Shown: positions 1-10,710, counted from the first letter of the stretch. The stretch: 64,000 nt of DNA from M3007 sp041736625 (GCA_041736625.1 JBGSTG010000087.1:1-64000), one strand, 5' to 3'. The notes: generated by a model not told the origin, from the sequence alone. Translations and numbers: made by a program.

Positions 1-71
1 TCATACATGGCTTTAAGCGCTGCCTGCTCAAAACTCTGGTAGTCGAAATCTTCTTTCTTCTTGGATTTCAT
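1..71 (-). CDS. IS256-family transposase, N-terminal fragment
   Basis: Only the first 23 codons are inside the window. The start is ATG at 71-69 and the peptide begins MKSKKKEDFDYQSFEQAALK. A Lys-rich start followed by FDYxxFExxALKxMYE is the usual N-terminus of Bacteroidota IS256 (mutator-type, DDE) transposases. The catalytic core is outside the window, so neither integrity nor activity can be judged. Confidence 0.5.
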   Translation of the reverse strand, partial: MKSKKKEDFDYQSFEQAALKAMY

Positions 72-139
72 TGTGTGCTGCGTAAATTTGGTGAAAAGAT
101 CGTACTTTTTTCACCTGACACAAAATTTTGAACAGTCTC
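1..139 (-). mobile_element. End of an IS256-family insertion sequence (cut by window edge)
   Basis: The first bases read on the minus strand as the start of an IS256-like transposase. Upstream of its ATG lies a short hairpin (positions 90-115, arms GGTGAAAA/TTTTCACC). The element seems to end near 139 with GAGACTGTTCAAAATTTTG read inwards, which resembles the terminal inverted repeats of IS256-type elements. Sequence character changes after 139. The other end and the target duplication lie outside the window, so the boundary is inferred from one side only. Confidence 0.5.
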
Positions 140-210
140 GATCGCCAATTAAAACTCGACTTCAATTAACAATTCACTAATTCTTGTCAACCTATTTTAG
201 GAACACACAA

Positions 211-241
211 CTCGACATTCGACATTCGCCACTCGACATTC
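211..241. repeat. Short CGACATTC tandem-like repeat
   Basis: Three imperfect copies of CTCGACATTC/GACATTCGCC lie directly upstream of the ddl promoter. Related heptad-like simple repeats (GCGGAAT units) occur at 15535-15631 and inside gpmI. They look like dispersed short repeats rather than coding sequence. Confidence 0.55.
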
Positions 242-246
242 CTGGC

Positions 247-254
247 TACCTTTG
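247..254 (+). promoter_or_regulatory. Bacteroidota -7 box for ddl
   Basis: TACCTTTG matches TAnnTTTG exactly and lies 16 nt before the ATG at 271. It supports 271 rather than the upstream TTG at 184 as the ddl start. Confidence 0.6.
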
Positions 255-270
255 CCCCAAACACCTCGCC

Positions 271-1227
271 ATGCGCACCATTGCCATCCTCACCGGCGGA
301 GACACCGCCGAGCGCGTCATTTCCCTGCAAAGCTCTGCCGTTGTGCGGGCGCACTTGCCGGCAGACCGGTACCGTTGTTTTGAGATCGACATCAACGGGT
401 CGGCGTGGTGCGAGCGCGAAACAGGTACCCCTGTCGACAAGAACGACTTTTCACTCAGACTGCGCGGTGAACATATCCGTTTCGAGGCTGCTTTTGCCGC
501 GCTGCACGGCAGTCCGCTGGAAGACGGCAAACTGCAAGGGTATCTGGAGATCATGGGTATTCCGTACACGTGTTGCGACGGCTTTGTAAGCGCGCTGACC
601 ATGAACAAGCAGCGCACCAAGCAGTTTCTGGCGGCCACAGGGGTACCCATGGCCCGCTCTGTATTGCTGCGCAAGGATCAGGTATTTGATCCGGCTGGAT
701 TGGCGGACATGGGTTTTCCCTTGTTCGTGAAGCCCAACACCCAGGGCTCCAGCTTTGGCGTCACCAAGGTAAAAACGGCAGCGGAACTGCAGCCCGCACT
801 CGAGGAGGCTTTCCGCTACGATGCCGAGGTGGTGGTGGAAAGTTATCTGCCCGGCCGCGAATTCTCCAACGGTGCTTTCCGGCACAAGGGAGAAGTCGTA
901 GTGCTGCCGGTCACCGAGATTATTCCCGAGGGCGAGTTTTTCGATTATGCCGCCAAGTACGAGGGCCGGTCGCAGGAGGTAACACCCGCCTTGCTCACGC
1001 CGGAGGAAACAGCCGAGTGTCAGGCCCGCTCCCGGTTCCTGTACGAGGCACTGGGGTGCCGGGGGGTGGTTCGGTTCGATTATATTCTGTCCGGCGGCAC
1101 GTTTCACTTCCTCGAAGCCAACACCATCCCCGGCCTGTCGGCCGCCAGCCTGGTGCCCCAACAGGCCCGCGCAGCGGGGTGGACGCTGGAGGGTTTTTTC
1201 GGAGCGCTGCTGGAGGAGGCGCGATGA
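271..1227 (+). CDS. ddl: D-alanine--D-alanine ligase
   Basis: ATP-grasp ligase that joins two D-alanines for the peptidoglycan stem peptide; cytoplasmic. The 318-aa product is of normal length. It opens with MRTIAILTGGDTAERVIS, the Ddl nucleotide-side Gly-rich start. The central FVKPNTQGSSFGVTKV lysine and glycine-loop segment and the C-terminal RFDYIL...FLEANTIPGLS metal and substrate motif are present. I chose ATG 271 because a -7 box lies just upstream and the extra N-terminal residues from an earlier TTG read through repeat DNA. uvrA follows 38 nt downstream in the same direction, so the two may be co-transcribed. Confidence 0.93.
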   Translation: MRTIAILTGGDTAERVISLQSSAVVRAHLPADRYRCFEIDINGSAWCERETGTPVDKNDFSLRLRGEHIRFEAAFAALHGSPLEDGKLQGYLEIMGIPYTCCDGFVSALTMNKQRTKQFLAATGVPMARSVLLRKDQVFDPAGLADMGFPLFVKPNTQGSSFGVTKVKTAAELQPALEEAFRYDAEVVVESYLPGREFSNGAFRHKGEVVVLPVTEIIPEGEFFDYAAKYEGRSQEVTPALLTPEETAECQARSRFLYEALGCRGVVRFDYILSGGTFHFLEANTIPGLSAASLVPQQARAAGWTLEGFFGALLEEAR

Positions 1228-1265
1228 GCCGTTAATCAAAACCGCCCCTCAACTGTTACAGCATT

Positions 1266-4121
1266 ATGGCCGTAAGATCAAAGTCCGACCCCGTCGAAAC
1301 CGACCTCGTTGACCCCAACGTGATCCACATTCAGGGCGCCCGGGTGAACAACCTGCAAAACGTCAGCCTGCGCATCCCGAAAAACAAGCTGGTGGTGGTC
1401 ACCGGCGTGTCGGGCTCCGGCAAGTCGAGCATCACCATGGACACCCTGTACGCCGAAGGGCAGCGCCGGTACGTGGAGAGCTTGTCCAGCTACGCCCGCC
1501 AGTTTCTGGGCCGCATGAAAAAACCGGATGTGGACTTCATCCGCGGCATCTGCCCGGCCATCGCCATTGAGCAGCGCGTCACCACCGGCAATGCCCGGTC
1601 TACGGTCGGCTCCATGACGGAGGTGTACGATTTCCTGCGCCTGCTGTACGCGCGCATCGGCCGTTTTTACTCCCCCGTCAGCGGGGAGGAGGTGCGCAAG
1701 CACGAGGTGCGCGACGTGATCGACTTCATCCGTGGCCATCCCACCGGCGCCCGCGGACTGGTGCTCATCCCCTTTTCCGAAAAGTACAAGGAGCGCACGC
1801 TCAAACAGGAGCTGGACCTGCTCCTGCAAAAAGGCTACAACCGGGTACACGTTCAGGGCGAGATCCTGCGCATCGAAGACCTGCTGGCGTCCGACCGGTT
1901 CGACCTGCACGAGCCTGCCTATCAGTTTCGTGAGCTGGGCCTTACGGTGCTCATCGACCGCTTTATCGTCAACCCGGAAGATGAGGCCGAATTCATGCGG
2001 CTGGCCGACAGCGTGAACACCGCTTTTCAGGAGAGCGAGGGCGAATGTTGGGTGGAGATCGTGGATGAGGAGCATCCGCAGTCGCGCCAGTTCAACAACC
2101 GCTTTGAACTCGACGGCATCCAGTTCCCCGAACCCACCCCCCAGCTGTTCAACTACAACAACCCCTACGGCGCCTGCCCCACCTGCGAAGGATACGGGCG
2201 CATCCTCGGCATTGACCCCGACAAGGTGGTGCCCAACCCGACCCTGAGCGTGTACGACGGCGCGATCGCCCCCTGGAAGGGGGAGAAATTCGGCGAGTAT
2301 CTCGAACAGCTGCTGCGCATGGCCCATCATTTCGACTTTCCGGTGCACACGCCTTTCGAACAGCTCACGCGGGAAGAGAAAAAGTTGTTGTGGACGGGCA
2401 ATGCCTGGTTCGAAGGCATCAACGCCTTTTTTCAGGAACTGGAAAGCAAAACCTACAAGATCCAGAACCGGGTGGTGCTGGCCCGGTATCGGGGTCGTAC
2501 GACCTGCACCACCTGCGATGGCGGACGCCTGCGCAGCGAGGCCCTGTGTGTGCGCATCGGCGGCATGAACATCGCCGACCTGATCAGCCTGCCGCTCGAC
2601 GAACTGCTGGGCTTCTTCCAAAACCTGTCCATCGGCGACCACGATCGCCAGGTGGCCAAACGCCTGCTCCTGGAGATCGAAAACCGACTGGGCTTCATGG
2701 TGCGCCTCGGTCTGGGCTACCTCACCCTCGACCGCATCTCCAGCACCCTCAGCGGCGGCGAGACCCAGCGCATCCACCTCACGCGCACCCTGGGCAGCAA
2801 CCTCACCGCTTCGATGTACCTGCTCGACGAGCCGTCGGTAGGCCTGCACCCGCGCGATACGCGCCGGCTGGTGGAGGTGCTCAAAAGCCTGCGCGACCTG
2901 GGCAACACCGTGGTGGTGGTAGAGCACGAGGAGGAGGTGATCCGCAGCGCCGACTATCTGGTGGACATGGGCCCCGAAGCGGGGCTGCACGGTGGCCATG
3001 TGGTGTTTGCCGGCAACTATGCCGACCTGCAAACCCAGGCGCCGCACAGCCTCACCGCCGAATACCTGAGCGGGGTAAAGCAAATCCAGCCACCGGCGCA
3101 GCGCCGCAAAGCACAGCAGTTTATACTCCTCAGAGGCGCCCGCCAGCACAACCTCAAGAACATCGACGTGCGCATACCCCTGCACACCCTCACCGTCATC
3201 AGCGGCGTCAGTGGCTCGGGAAAGTCAACGCTCGTGCGCGACATCCTGCATCCGGCACTCACCCAGCACCTGCCCGACAGTGCCGGCAAGGCGCCCGGCC
3301 TGTTCGACGGCCTGGAAGGACAATACAAGCGCATTACCGCCGTGGAATTCATCAACCAGAGCCCCATCGGTAAAAGCAGCCGATCCAACCCGGTCACCTA
3401 CGTCAAGGCGTACGACTACATCCGCGACCTGTTCGCCGACCAGCAGTTGAGCAAGATCAGGGGCTTTCAGCCCAAACATTTTTCGTTTAACGTCGACGGC
3501 GGCCGCTGCGACACCTGCAAAGGCGAGGGCGAGCAGGTGATTGAAATGCAGTTTCTCGCCGACGTGCACCTGGAGTGCGAGGCCTGCAAAGGACGGCGCT
3601 TCAAACACGAGGTGCTGGAAGTGGAATACAAGGGAAGAAGCATTTTCGATGTGCTGGACATGAGCGTGGAGGAGAGCCTCGAATTTTTCAAAGGAAAAAA
3701 AGACATCGTTAACCGGCTCCAGCCCCTGTTCGACGTGGGCCTGGGGTACGTCAAGCTGGGCCAGTCGTCGTCAACCCTGTCCGGCGGCGAAGCGCAGCGC
3801 GTCAAACTGGCCTCCTTCCTTATCCGCGACAGCCACCAGGGGCACATCTTTTTCATTTTCGACGAGCCCACCACCGGGCTTCACTTTCACGATGTGCGCA
3901 AACTGCTCGACGCCATGCAGGCGCTGGTAGAGAAAGGCCACACCGTACTGGTGGTGGAGCACAACCTGGATGTGATCAACTCGGCCGATTGGGTCGTGGA
4001 CCTCGGACCGGAAGGCGGCAAAATGGGCGGACACCTGGTGTACGAAGGCCCGCCGGAGGGACTGGTGGCGGTGACGGAGAGTTTTACGGGGCAGTTTTTG
4101 GGACGGAAAAATGCGGGATAG
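1266..4121 (+). CDS. uvrA: Excinuclease ABC subunit A
   Basis: Damage-recognition ATPase of nucleotide excision repair; dimerises and loads UvrB. The 951-aa length is normal. Two ABC modules are complete: Walker A GVSGSGKS near residues 47-54 and again near 647-654, with LSGGE signatures near 495 and 838. Zinc-finger cysteine pairs are visible (CPTC, CTTC, CDTC, CEAC). The insertion region SRSNPVTYVKAYDYIRDLF is intact. No exact -7 box is seen between ddl and uvrA, so it may be read from the ddl promoter. Many Bacteroidota carry more than one UvrA paralogue, so this need not be the only copy. Confidence 0.95.
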   Translation: MAVRSKSDPVETDLVDPNVIHIQGARVNNLQNVSLRIPKNKLVVVTGVSGSGKSSITMDTLYAEGQRRYVESLSSYARQFLGRMKKPDVDFIRGICPAIAIEQRVTTGNARSTVGSMTEVYDFLRLLYARIGRFYSPVSGEEVRKHEVRDVIDFIRGHPTGARGLVLIPFSEKYKERTLKQELDLLLQKGYNRVHVQGEILRIEDLLASDRFDLHEPAYQFRELGLTVLIDRFIVNPEDEAEFMRLADSVNTAFQESEGECWVEIVDEEHPQSRQFNNRFELDGIQFPEPTPQLFNYNNPYGACPTCEGYGRILGIDPDKVVPNPTLSVYDGAIAPWKGEKFGEYLEQLLRMAHHFDFPVHTPFEQLTREEKKLLWTGNAWFEGINAFFQELESKTYKIQNRVVLARYRGRTTCTTCDGGRLRSEALCVRIGGMNIADLISLPLDELLGFFQNLSIGDHDRQVAKRLLLEIENRLGFMVRLGLGYLTLDRISSTLSGGETQRIHLTRTLGSNLTASMYLLDEPSVGLHPRDTRRLVEVLKSLRDLGNTVVVVEHEEEVIRSADYLVDMGPEAGLHGGHVVFAGNYADLQTQAPHSLTAEYLSGVKQIQPPAQRRKAQQFILLRGARQHNLKNIDVRIPLHTLTVISGVSGSGKSTLVRDILHPALTQHLPDSAGKAPGLFDGLEGQYKRITAVEFINQSPIGKSSRSNPVTYVKAYDYIRDLFADQQLSKIRGFQPKHFSFNVDGGRCDTCKGEGEQVIEMQFLADVHLECEACKGRRFKHEVLEVEYKGRSIFDVLDMSVEESLEFFKGKKDIVNRLQPLFDVGLGYVKLGQSSSTLSGGEAQRVKLASFLIRDSHQGHIFFIFDEPTTGLHFHDVRKLLDAMQALVEKGHTVLVVEHNLDVINSADWVVDLGPEGGKMGGHLVYEGPPEGLVAVTESFTGQFLGRKNAG

Positions 4122-4184
4122 TGAATTGGGCATAGAAACCGCGACTCCTTGGCGTTATTATGCCATAATTGCCTGAACAGACTT

Positions 4185-7034
4185 TCAGTTTTTAATGATG
4201 GTCAAGGTTTCTTTTCGCCCGTTCTCGTCCTGCATGAATAACATATATGGCCCCGACGGCAGATTGGTTGGCAACTGCACTACAGCCAAATCACCGTTAT
4301 TTTGGAGCGATTCTTTGTAAATTGGTCGCCCCAGGACGTCTGAAATTTGTATTTCCAGCATTTCGGAGAAACAGGCACTCAGGTCAAGATAGATTAGCCC
4401 TTCCGTAGGGTTTGGATAAACTTGTATGTCGAATTTGGGTATTACCTGTGCATACTTCTCCTCGAAAATACCAATTCCCGGTTTGTTGTTCCACGGGCTG
4501 GGCTCATGCGTGACGGGGCAGAAGGCTGTGTTCAGGTGTGCTGCGAACGTTGTGTTATTGCTCAGCTTAGCAGTTACATGAATGTATGCCGGTTGTGATT
4601 GCTCAGGCAAGGTATACTGGAAGATATCGGACTCCCCATTTCGGATACCGGCAGATCCCTCGGTCTTAAAGCGAATGGAGTGTTGAGGAGTTGCATTGGG
4701 GTTCCGAACGAGGTACGCCTTTCCATTGGAACCAGCATAATAGGTTCCGGTAGCGGGTCTGAGGGCGACCACCCCTGTAGGCAATTGTGCCGTGAAATAA
4801 ACCAGGTCATCATTGCAATAATTGAATGACCGGATTCTGTAAGTTTTATCACCGGTGTTGTCGCGCGTTATGCTGAGCAGTTCAAATTTCAGACATCCGT
4901 TGGTCTTCACGTCACAAGGATCTTCGGCAGTCACGGTTACCGTGAAGCAACATTGGGCCGTGTTACCGCACGAATCTTGTGCACTAAAACAAACCTCCGT
5001 ATCTCCGATTGGGAAAACACTTCCACTGGGTAGCCCCGACGCCTGCGTGAGAAGGAGGCCTGGACATATGCAACTGGTCATGGCTGTGGTGCTACTAAAG
5101 TCAACCATCTCGCCACCGGAACCGGGGTTTACCTGCACCGAAATGTCTGCCGGGCAGGCGATGTTCACATTGGCAGGTTGGCTGGAGGTGCGGAATTTTA
5201 CCACATAGGTGGCCACTGTATCACACCCAACGGCTGCCGGAAGTAGGAAAGTTACGGTATCCGGCATTGTAAACACTTCGCCGTAAAGGAATAGGGTGTC
5301 GCCTTTACAAAAATCAACCTCACGATTTACCTCAGGCAATGGAACAAAATTTACGAGGATTTTCAAGATGGTGTCACATCCTGTAATGGACCTTAATGTA
5401 TCTTGATAAAGGCCAGATTGAGTGATTACCCAGTCTCCAAGGCGAAGCGTGTCGGAAGAGCACAGCAAAAAGGAGTCTTGTTTTACGATAAAAGAATCTT
5501 CCTCTACTAGGCTAACCAAGGAATCGATTTGGCAACCATCGGGCGTTTGCTGAGTGATATGGTACACACCCGAAGTCAATCCACTAAACATTGGATCGGG
5601 CTGAAAAGGAGCATTGTTGAGACTGAACAGGGCGCCGGCAGGCGGGTTTGCCACGGAAATGCTGCCGGAATTGGGTTCCTTGCAAGAGGGCGACGCTACT
5701 GTCAGCTCCAGTATTGCCGCCATTGTGTCGACAACAAACAGCGGAGCACTTAAGTTGATATGAACGCCATCCTGACCATTTTCGGAGCCATTGGCACTGT
5801 TCTGATTCGTAGTGCCATGAATGCCGCCTTTTAGCGACACGGTTACCTGAGGAGGGAGCAGATGGGTGAGCACATATCCACCACTGCCGCCGCCACCAGG
5901 GCCGATGATCTGGTTTTGTACATAAAAAAAGCAATCGCCCCCCCTGCCACCTTCGGACCTCAGGGTTAGATTACCACTATAGTTGTTGCATTCGATCACG
6001 ATGGTACCACCTGCACCGCCGGCGCCCTGACCGTCGTTTACATTTGTACCACCGGGACCGAAGATATCCTGACCGTTGGCAATAATGCTTTGGTTGTTCC
6101 CAATAATTAGACCGGCCTGGATCAGGACGATACCACCGCCGGCGCCGCCGGAAGTACCCTGAAAATCATTACCCTGGCCGGCGCCACCACCCCCACCCAT
6201 AAAATAGCGGAAGGAATTAAAACCCGGATAAATAAGGCTGCTGAGGCCAGAGCCTTCAATTCCATAAGTTAGCAGGTTTGGAGAGCCTGCCGGTGTGATG
6301 TAATACTGATATGCGCCTCGCCCGCCATTATAATAGTTGCCGCCGCCGCCGCCGCCGGCATTGTGGGCATTACCACCACCACCGCCGTTTGCCGCTCGCC
6401 CTCTCCCATAGGATCGGTCTGCCTGTACGATGGCTATACCCTCACCCTTTCCACCGGCTCTTGCGGGGTCAGTTGGGTAATAGTACTGCGTTTCATCGTA
6501 AAGCAACAAATCGGTGTCTACATGCTGACCGCCTCTGAACCCTTTTTGGCTGACATCAATCGGCGTCAGTAGGGTTAACGTATCCTTGACCTCTATTGCC
6601 AGCACACCTCCGGTGGAGCCATTCCACGGCTGGCATGTGAGACCGTCGGCGGAATAACGCTCAAACTCAGGCACCCGTATAAGTTGCACTTTCCCAGCCA
6701 AATCGTAAGGGCGTTCAAGCTTGTATTGAAGCGTAATTTGGTTGCCGTTTATACTTTTAATACGGTTAAATTCGTGATTCCCGGCTGAACCGGGGTCGGT
6801 TATGGTTCCAAAAGAGGCAGTATTGGTTGTGTCAATTTTGGCGCCCTGCATCTGCATGACAAGTACTTTGTCGGCCGCCGTAAAAGAGGAGGAAGAGCCC
6901 ACTGTCAGAACAGTACCTTCGCATGAAATGGACAAAACGGGGGTGTAGCTATTGACAATCGTAGATTGTGCGGCGCCTGTTGACAAAATGGCAAAAACCA
7001 ACAAGAAATTGGCCGTGTAAATTAAAATTTTCAT
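4185..7034 (-). CDS. Secreted multidomain protein with T9SS C-terminal sorting domain
   Basis: 949-aa secreted or surface protein of unknown specific function. It has a signal peptide (MKILIYTANFLLVFAILSTGAAQ) and an N-terminal region of about 180 residues. A long glycine-rich stretch follows (about residues 185-400, many GGGG runs). Next come two related Cys segments with GCDTI/GCDTV motifs and a HYR-like domain beginning CPADISVQVNPGSGGEMV. The C-terminal ~75 residues start VYPNPTEG and end in a Lys/Asn tail, a type A T9SS sorting domain, so export by the por/gld secretion system is expected. The downstream end faces the uvrA terminus with 63 nt between. An exact -7 box sits 39 nt before the start. 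Confidence 0.85.
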   Translation of the reverse strand: MKILIYTANFLLVFAILSTGAAQSTIVNSYTPVLSISCEGTVLTVGSSSSFTAADKVLVMQMQGAKIDTTNTASFGTITDPGSAGNHEFNRIKSINGNQITLQYKLERPYDLAGKVQLIRVPEFERYSADGLTCQPWNGSTGGVLAIEVKDTLTLLTPIDVSQKGFRGGQHVDTDLLLYDETQYYYPTDPARAGGKGEGIAIVQADRSYGRGRAANGGGGGNAHNAGGGGGGNYYNGGRGAYQYYITPAGSPNLLTYGIEGSGLSSLIYPGFNSFRYFMGGGGGAGQGNDFQGTSGGAGGGIVLIQAGLIIGNNQSIIANGQDIFGPGGTNVNDGQGAGGAGGTIVIECNNYSGNLTLRSEGGRGGDCFFYVQNQIIGPGGGGSGGYVLTHLLPPQVTVSLKGGIHGTTNQNSANGSENGQDGVHINLSAPLFVVDTMAAILELTVASPSCKEPNSGSISVANPPAGALFSLNNAPFQPDPMFSGLTSGVYHITQQTPDGCQIDSLVSLVEEDSFIVKQDSFLLCSSDTLRLGDWVITQSGLYQDTLRSITGCDTILKILVNFVPLPEVNREVDFCKGDTLFLYGEVFTMPDTVTFLLPAAVGCDTVATYVVKFRTSSQPANVNIACPADISVQVNPGSGGEMVDFSSTTAMTSCICPGLLLTQASGLPSGSVFPIGDTEVCFSAQDSCGNTAQCCFTVTVTAEDPCDVKTNGCLKFELLSITRDNTGDKTYRIRSFNYCNDDLVYFTAQLPTGVVALRPATGTYYAGSNGKAYLVRNPNATPQHSIRFKTEGSAGIRNGESDIFQYTLPEQSQPAYIHVTAKLSNNTTFAAHLNTAFCPVTHEPSPWNNKPGIGIFEEKYAQVIPKFDIQVYPNPTEGLIYLDLSACFSEMLEIQISDVLGRPIYKESLQNNGDLAVVQLPTNLPSGPYMLFMQDENGRKETLTIIKN

Positions 7035-7072
7035 GGGAGTAATAAGGCTGATTTATAAATTTTAAAGGTAAA

Positions 7073-7080
7073 CAAAAGTA
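7073..7080 (-). promoter_or_regulatory. -7 box for the T9SS protein gene
   Basis: TACTTTTG on the minus strand, 38 nt upstream of the ATG at 7034. A second, one-mismatch box (TACCTTTA) lies closer to the gene. Confidence 0.5.
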
Positions 7081-7205
7081 CCCAGGGTATCTTCGGGGAG
7101 ATGTTAAATTATGGGGTTTGTCGTGATAGCGCCAAACGCATTCAGGTTTTGTTACCCAGTCCCGTTTGCGAAAAACTTCAAGCCTTCCGCATCTTAATTT
7201 TCCCG

Positions 7206-7213
7206 TACCTTTG
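7206..7213 (+). promoter_or_regulatory. -7 box for the MoxR gene
   Basis: TACCTTTG, exact consensus, giving a leader of roughly 70 nt before ATG 7290. It is divergent to the T9SS protein promoter. Confidence 0.5.
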
Positions 7214-7289
7214 CCCTCCCGCTTTTAAAACAAAGCAACTCAACCTGCGTTAACCCGTATCACCAGAAGCAGTAATCAGCACAAAAACA

Positions 7290-8255
<966 letters not shown>

Positions 8256-8264
8256 CACACCTGT

Positions 8265-9164
8265 TCACCACCCCATTCTCGGGTGGTGCAACAAGATCGT
8301 TTCCCGCAGGTATTCCGTATCCAGGTGCGTGTAGATTTCCGTCGTGGTGATGCTCTCGTGCCCGAGCATGTCCTGCACGGCCTTCAGGTCGGCTCCGCCC
8401 TCCACGAGGTGAGTGGCGAACGAGTGCCGAAAGGTGTGCGGACTGATGGTTTTGGTGATGCCGGCCTTTTCAGCCAACCCTTTTACGATGTAAAAAACCA
8501 TCACCCGGGTGAGCGCCGCGCCGCGGCGGTTCAGAAAGACCACATGCTCGGCATGGGCTTTGGGCTCCGGGCGGGCGTGCTCCAGATAAAAGCGCACATG
8601 TTTGATCGCTTCGGGGCCGATGGGCACCAGGCGCTCTTTGTTGTTCTTCCCGAGCACTTTGATGAAACCGGCGTCGAGGAACAGGTGACTGAAGTGCATA
8701 CCCACCAGCTCGCTCACCCGCAACCCACAGGCATACAACACCTCCACCATGGCGCGGTTCCGCTGGCCCAGCGGATCGCTCAGGTCGATTTCGCTCATCA
8801 TGCGTTGTATCTCGGACACCGACAGCACCGCCGGCACCTTGCGGTACAGGCGTGGCGCGTCGAGCAAGGCCGTGGGATCTTCGTCGATGTGGTCGTCTAC
8901 CAGCAGAAACTTGTAAAAGGCGCGCAAACCCGAAACCAGCCGCGCCTGGGAACTTTGCTCGAGCCCGAGTTCGTTCATCCACCGGATGAAGCGGGCAAGT
9001 GTATCCGGCCGAACGGCTGTGGGCAACAACGCAGCCCCGCTGAGCTCCAGGTATTGCACCAGCTTCTGCACGTCGCGCAGGTACGCTTCGAGCGTATTTT
9101 TGCTCAAAGACCGCTCCAGAAGGAGGTAGGAATGAAACTGATCGAGGGCTTCGGGCCAGGTCAT
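8265..9164 (-). CDS. xerD: Tyrosine recombinase XerD
   Basis: Site-specific recombinase that resolves chromosome dimers at dif with its XerC partner. The 299-aa length is typical. The N-terminal SAM-like core-binding domain is followed by the catalytic domain, with Arg in ACGLRVSELVG, HxxR in SPHTFRHSFATHL, the second His region LGHESITTTEIYTH and the nucleophilic Tyr in that last motif. I took ATG 9164 (MTWPEALDQF) as start; earlier codons read into the divergent promoter region. A one-mismatch -7 box (TACCTTCG) lies just upstream on the minus strand. Confidence 0.88.
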   Translation of the reverse strand: MTWPEALDQFHSYLLLERSLSKNTLEAYLRDVQKLVQYLELSGAALLPTAVRPDTLARFIRWMNELGLEQSSQARLVSGLRAFYKFLLVDDHIDEDPTALLDAPRLYRKVPAVLSVSEIQRMMSEIDLSDPLGQRNRAMVEVLYACGLRVSELVGMHFSHLFLDAGFIKVLGKNNKERLVPIGPEAIKHVRFYLEHARPEPKAHAEHVVFLNRRGAALTRVMVFYIVKGLAEKAGITKTISPHTFRHSFATHLVEGGADLKAVQDMLGHESITTTEIYTHLDTEYLRETILLHHPRMGW

Positions 9165-9205
9165 GCGGCGTAGATAAACTGCGAAGGTAAAAATATCATT
9201 TTCCC

Positions 9206-9213
9206 TACCTTTG
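9206..9213 (+). promoter_or_regulatory. -7 box for the histidine kinase gene
   Basis: TACCTTTG, only 16 nt before ATG 9230, so the predicted mRNA leader is short (about 10 nt). Confidence 0.5.
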
Positions 9214-9229
9214 ACGTTTACATTCCTCC

Positions 9230-10645
9230 ATGAACGCACAACGCATCCGCTGGATCATCGGACTGATGACGGCAGCCCTCATTGGGCTGATCGGCCTGCA
9301 ATACTACTGGATCAGCTGGAGCATTCGCCTGAACGAGGAACAGTTCAATAAAACGGTGTTTGCGGCGCTGAACAACGTGTCCAGCAAGCTACAACAATAC
9401 GAACTGTGGACGCTTTCCCAAAACCGCAGCGCAAGCTCCCGCCGCACCGCCCGAATGGTGGAGAACGGGTTTAGCCGCAGCGCCGACACGTCCGCACTCC
9501 AGTCGTTCGAAGACGAGGTGACCATGTGGGAGGTGTTCAAAGTGAGCCAGCTGGTGGACAAAAAACCGCTCACCGAACGCATACCCCTCGACCTGCTGGC
9601 CCGCTCCCTGCGCGAAGAGTTGCAAAGCCGGGGCATCATCAGCCACTACCAGTACGGCGTGTACGCCAAAGCGCGCAATTCGTTCGTGATCGTCAACGAC
9701 TACTACGTGGTCATCGACAACAGCCCCCAGGTAACCTCCGGCGGCGCAGTCAACCTGTACAATTCGCCCTACCGGGTGGCACTGTTTCAGCAGGACGTGG
9801 AGTCGCCCGGCTACCTCGCCCTCTATTTCCCCAACCGCACCTCCCAGGTGCTGGGCTCGGTGTGGCAGACGCTGGTGCTGTCCATCGTTTTTACCGGCAT
9901 TATCCTGTTCTCGTTCTGGTACACCGTTAAGGTCATTTTTGAACAAAAGAAGTTGTCGGAAATGAAAAACGACTTCATCAACAACATGACCCACGAGTTC
10001 AAAACACCCATCGCCACCATCTCCCTGGCCACCGACAGCATCGCCAGCCCACAGGTACTCAAAGATCCGGACAGGATCGCCCGGTTCCTCGACATCATCC
10101 GGCAGGAAAACCGACGCATGAACAGCCAGGTGGAGCGCGTGCTCCAAATGGCCCAGCTCGACCGGCGCGATCTGGACCTGCGCATCCAGGAAATCAACCT
10201 CCACGACGTGATTCGGCAGGCGGTCGACAACTTCAGCCTGCAAGTAGAAAAACGCAACGGCGCCATCCGTACCGTACTCCAGGCCGAAAACCCCATCCTC
10301 GAAGCCGACCCCACCCACCTGGCCGGCATTATCCACAACCTGCTCGACAACGCCAACAAATACAGTCCCGACAAACCCGACATCACCCTTTTCACCCGGA
10401 ACGTGCCCATGGGCGTGGAACTCAGCATCCAGGACAAGGGCATCGGCATCGGCAAAGAAGCCCGCAAGCTCATCTTCGACAAGTTTTACCGGGTATCCAC
10501 CGGCAACATACACGACGTCAAAGGCTTCGGCCTCGGCCTGAGCTATGTGAAGGCTATCGTCACCGCCCACAAAGGGCTCATCGACCTGAAAAGCGAACCG
10601 GGAAAGGGAAGTACGTTTATCGTTACGCTGCCGACGAGACAGTAG
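9230..10645 (+). CDS. Membrane sensor histidine kinase (orphan)
   Basis: 471-aa inner-membrane two-component sensor kinase. TM1 is near residues 9-28 (IIGLMTAALIGLIGLQYYW). A periplasmic sensor region of about 180 residues with no recognised domain comes next. TM2 is near 205-228, followed by HisKA with the phospho-acceptor His near 255 (NNMTHEFKTPI). The HATPase module has the N box NLLDNANKYS, G1 DKGIGIG and G2 GFGLGLSY. No response regulator lies on either side, so its partner must be elsewhere. thrS follows from its own promoter. Confidence 0.9.
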   Translation: MNAQRIRWIIGLMTAALIGLIGLQYYWISWSIRLNEEQFNKTVFAALNNVSSKLQQYELWTLSQNRSASSRRTARMVENGFSRSADTSALQSFEDEVTMWEVFKVSQLVDKKPLTERIPLDLLARSLREELQSRGIISHYQYGVYAKARNSFVIVNDYYVVIDNSPQVTSGGAVNLYNSPYRVALFQQDVESPGYLALYFPNRTSQVLGSVWQTLVLSIVFTGIILFSFWYTVKVIFEQKKLSEMKNDFINNMTHEFKTPIATISLATDSIASPQVLKDPDRIARFLDIIRQENRRMNSQVERVLQMAQLDRRDLDLRIQEINLHDVIRQAVDNFSLQVEKRNGAIRTVLQAENPILEADPTHLAGIIHNLLDNANKYSPDKPDITLFTRNVPMGVELSIQDKGIGIGKEARKLIFDKFYRVSTGNIHDVKGFGLGLSYVKAIVTAHKGLIDLKSEPGKGSTFIVTLPTRQ

Positions 10646-10710
10646 GCGCCCAATCGGGCCCGCCTAAAGTTCAGGGCCCCGCTCGTCAGGTATCTGTCCT
10701 TTTTACCCCT

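Noticed and set aside
1278..3185. Long open frame (over 600 codons) antisense to uvrA
   Set aside because: Codon composition (Val/His/Gln/Ala-rich) is that of a mirror of a GC-rich gene; no family resemblance and UvrA is certain. The same holds for the long antisense frames over pckG, fumC, gpmI and the beta-mannosidase.
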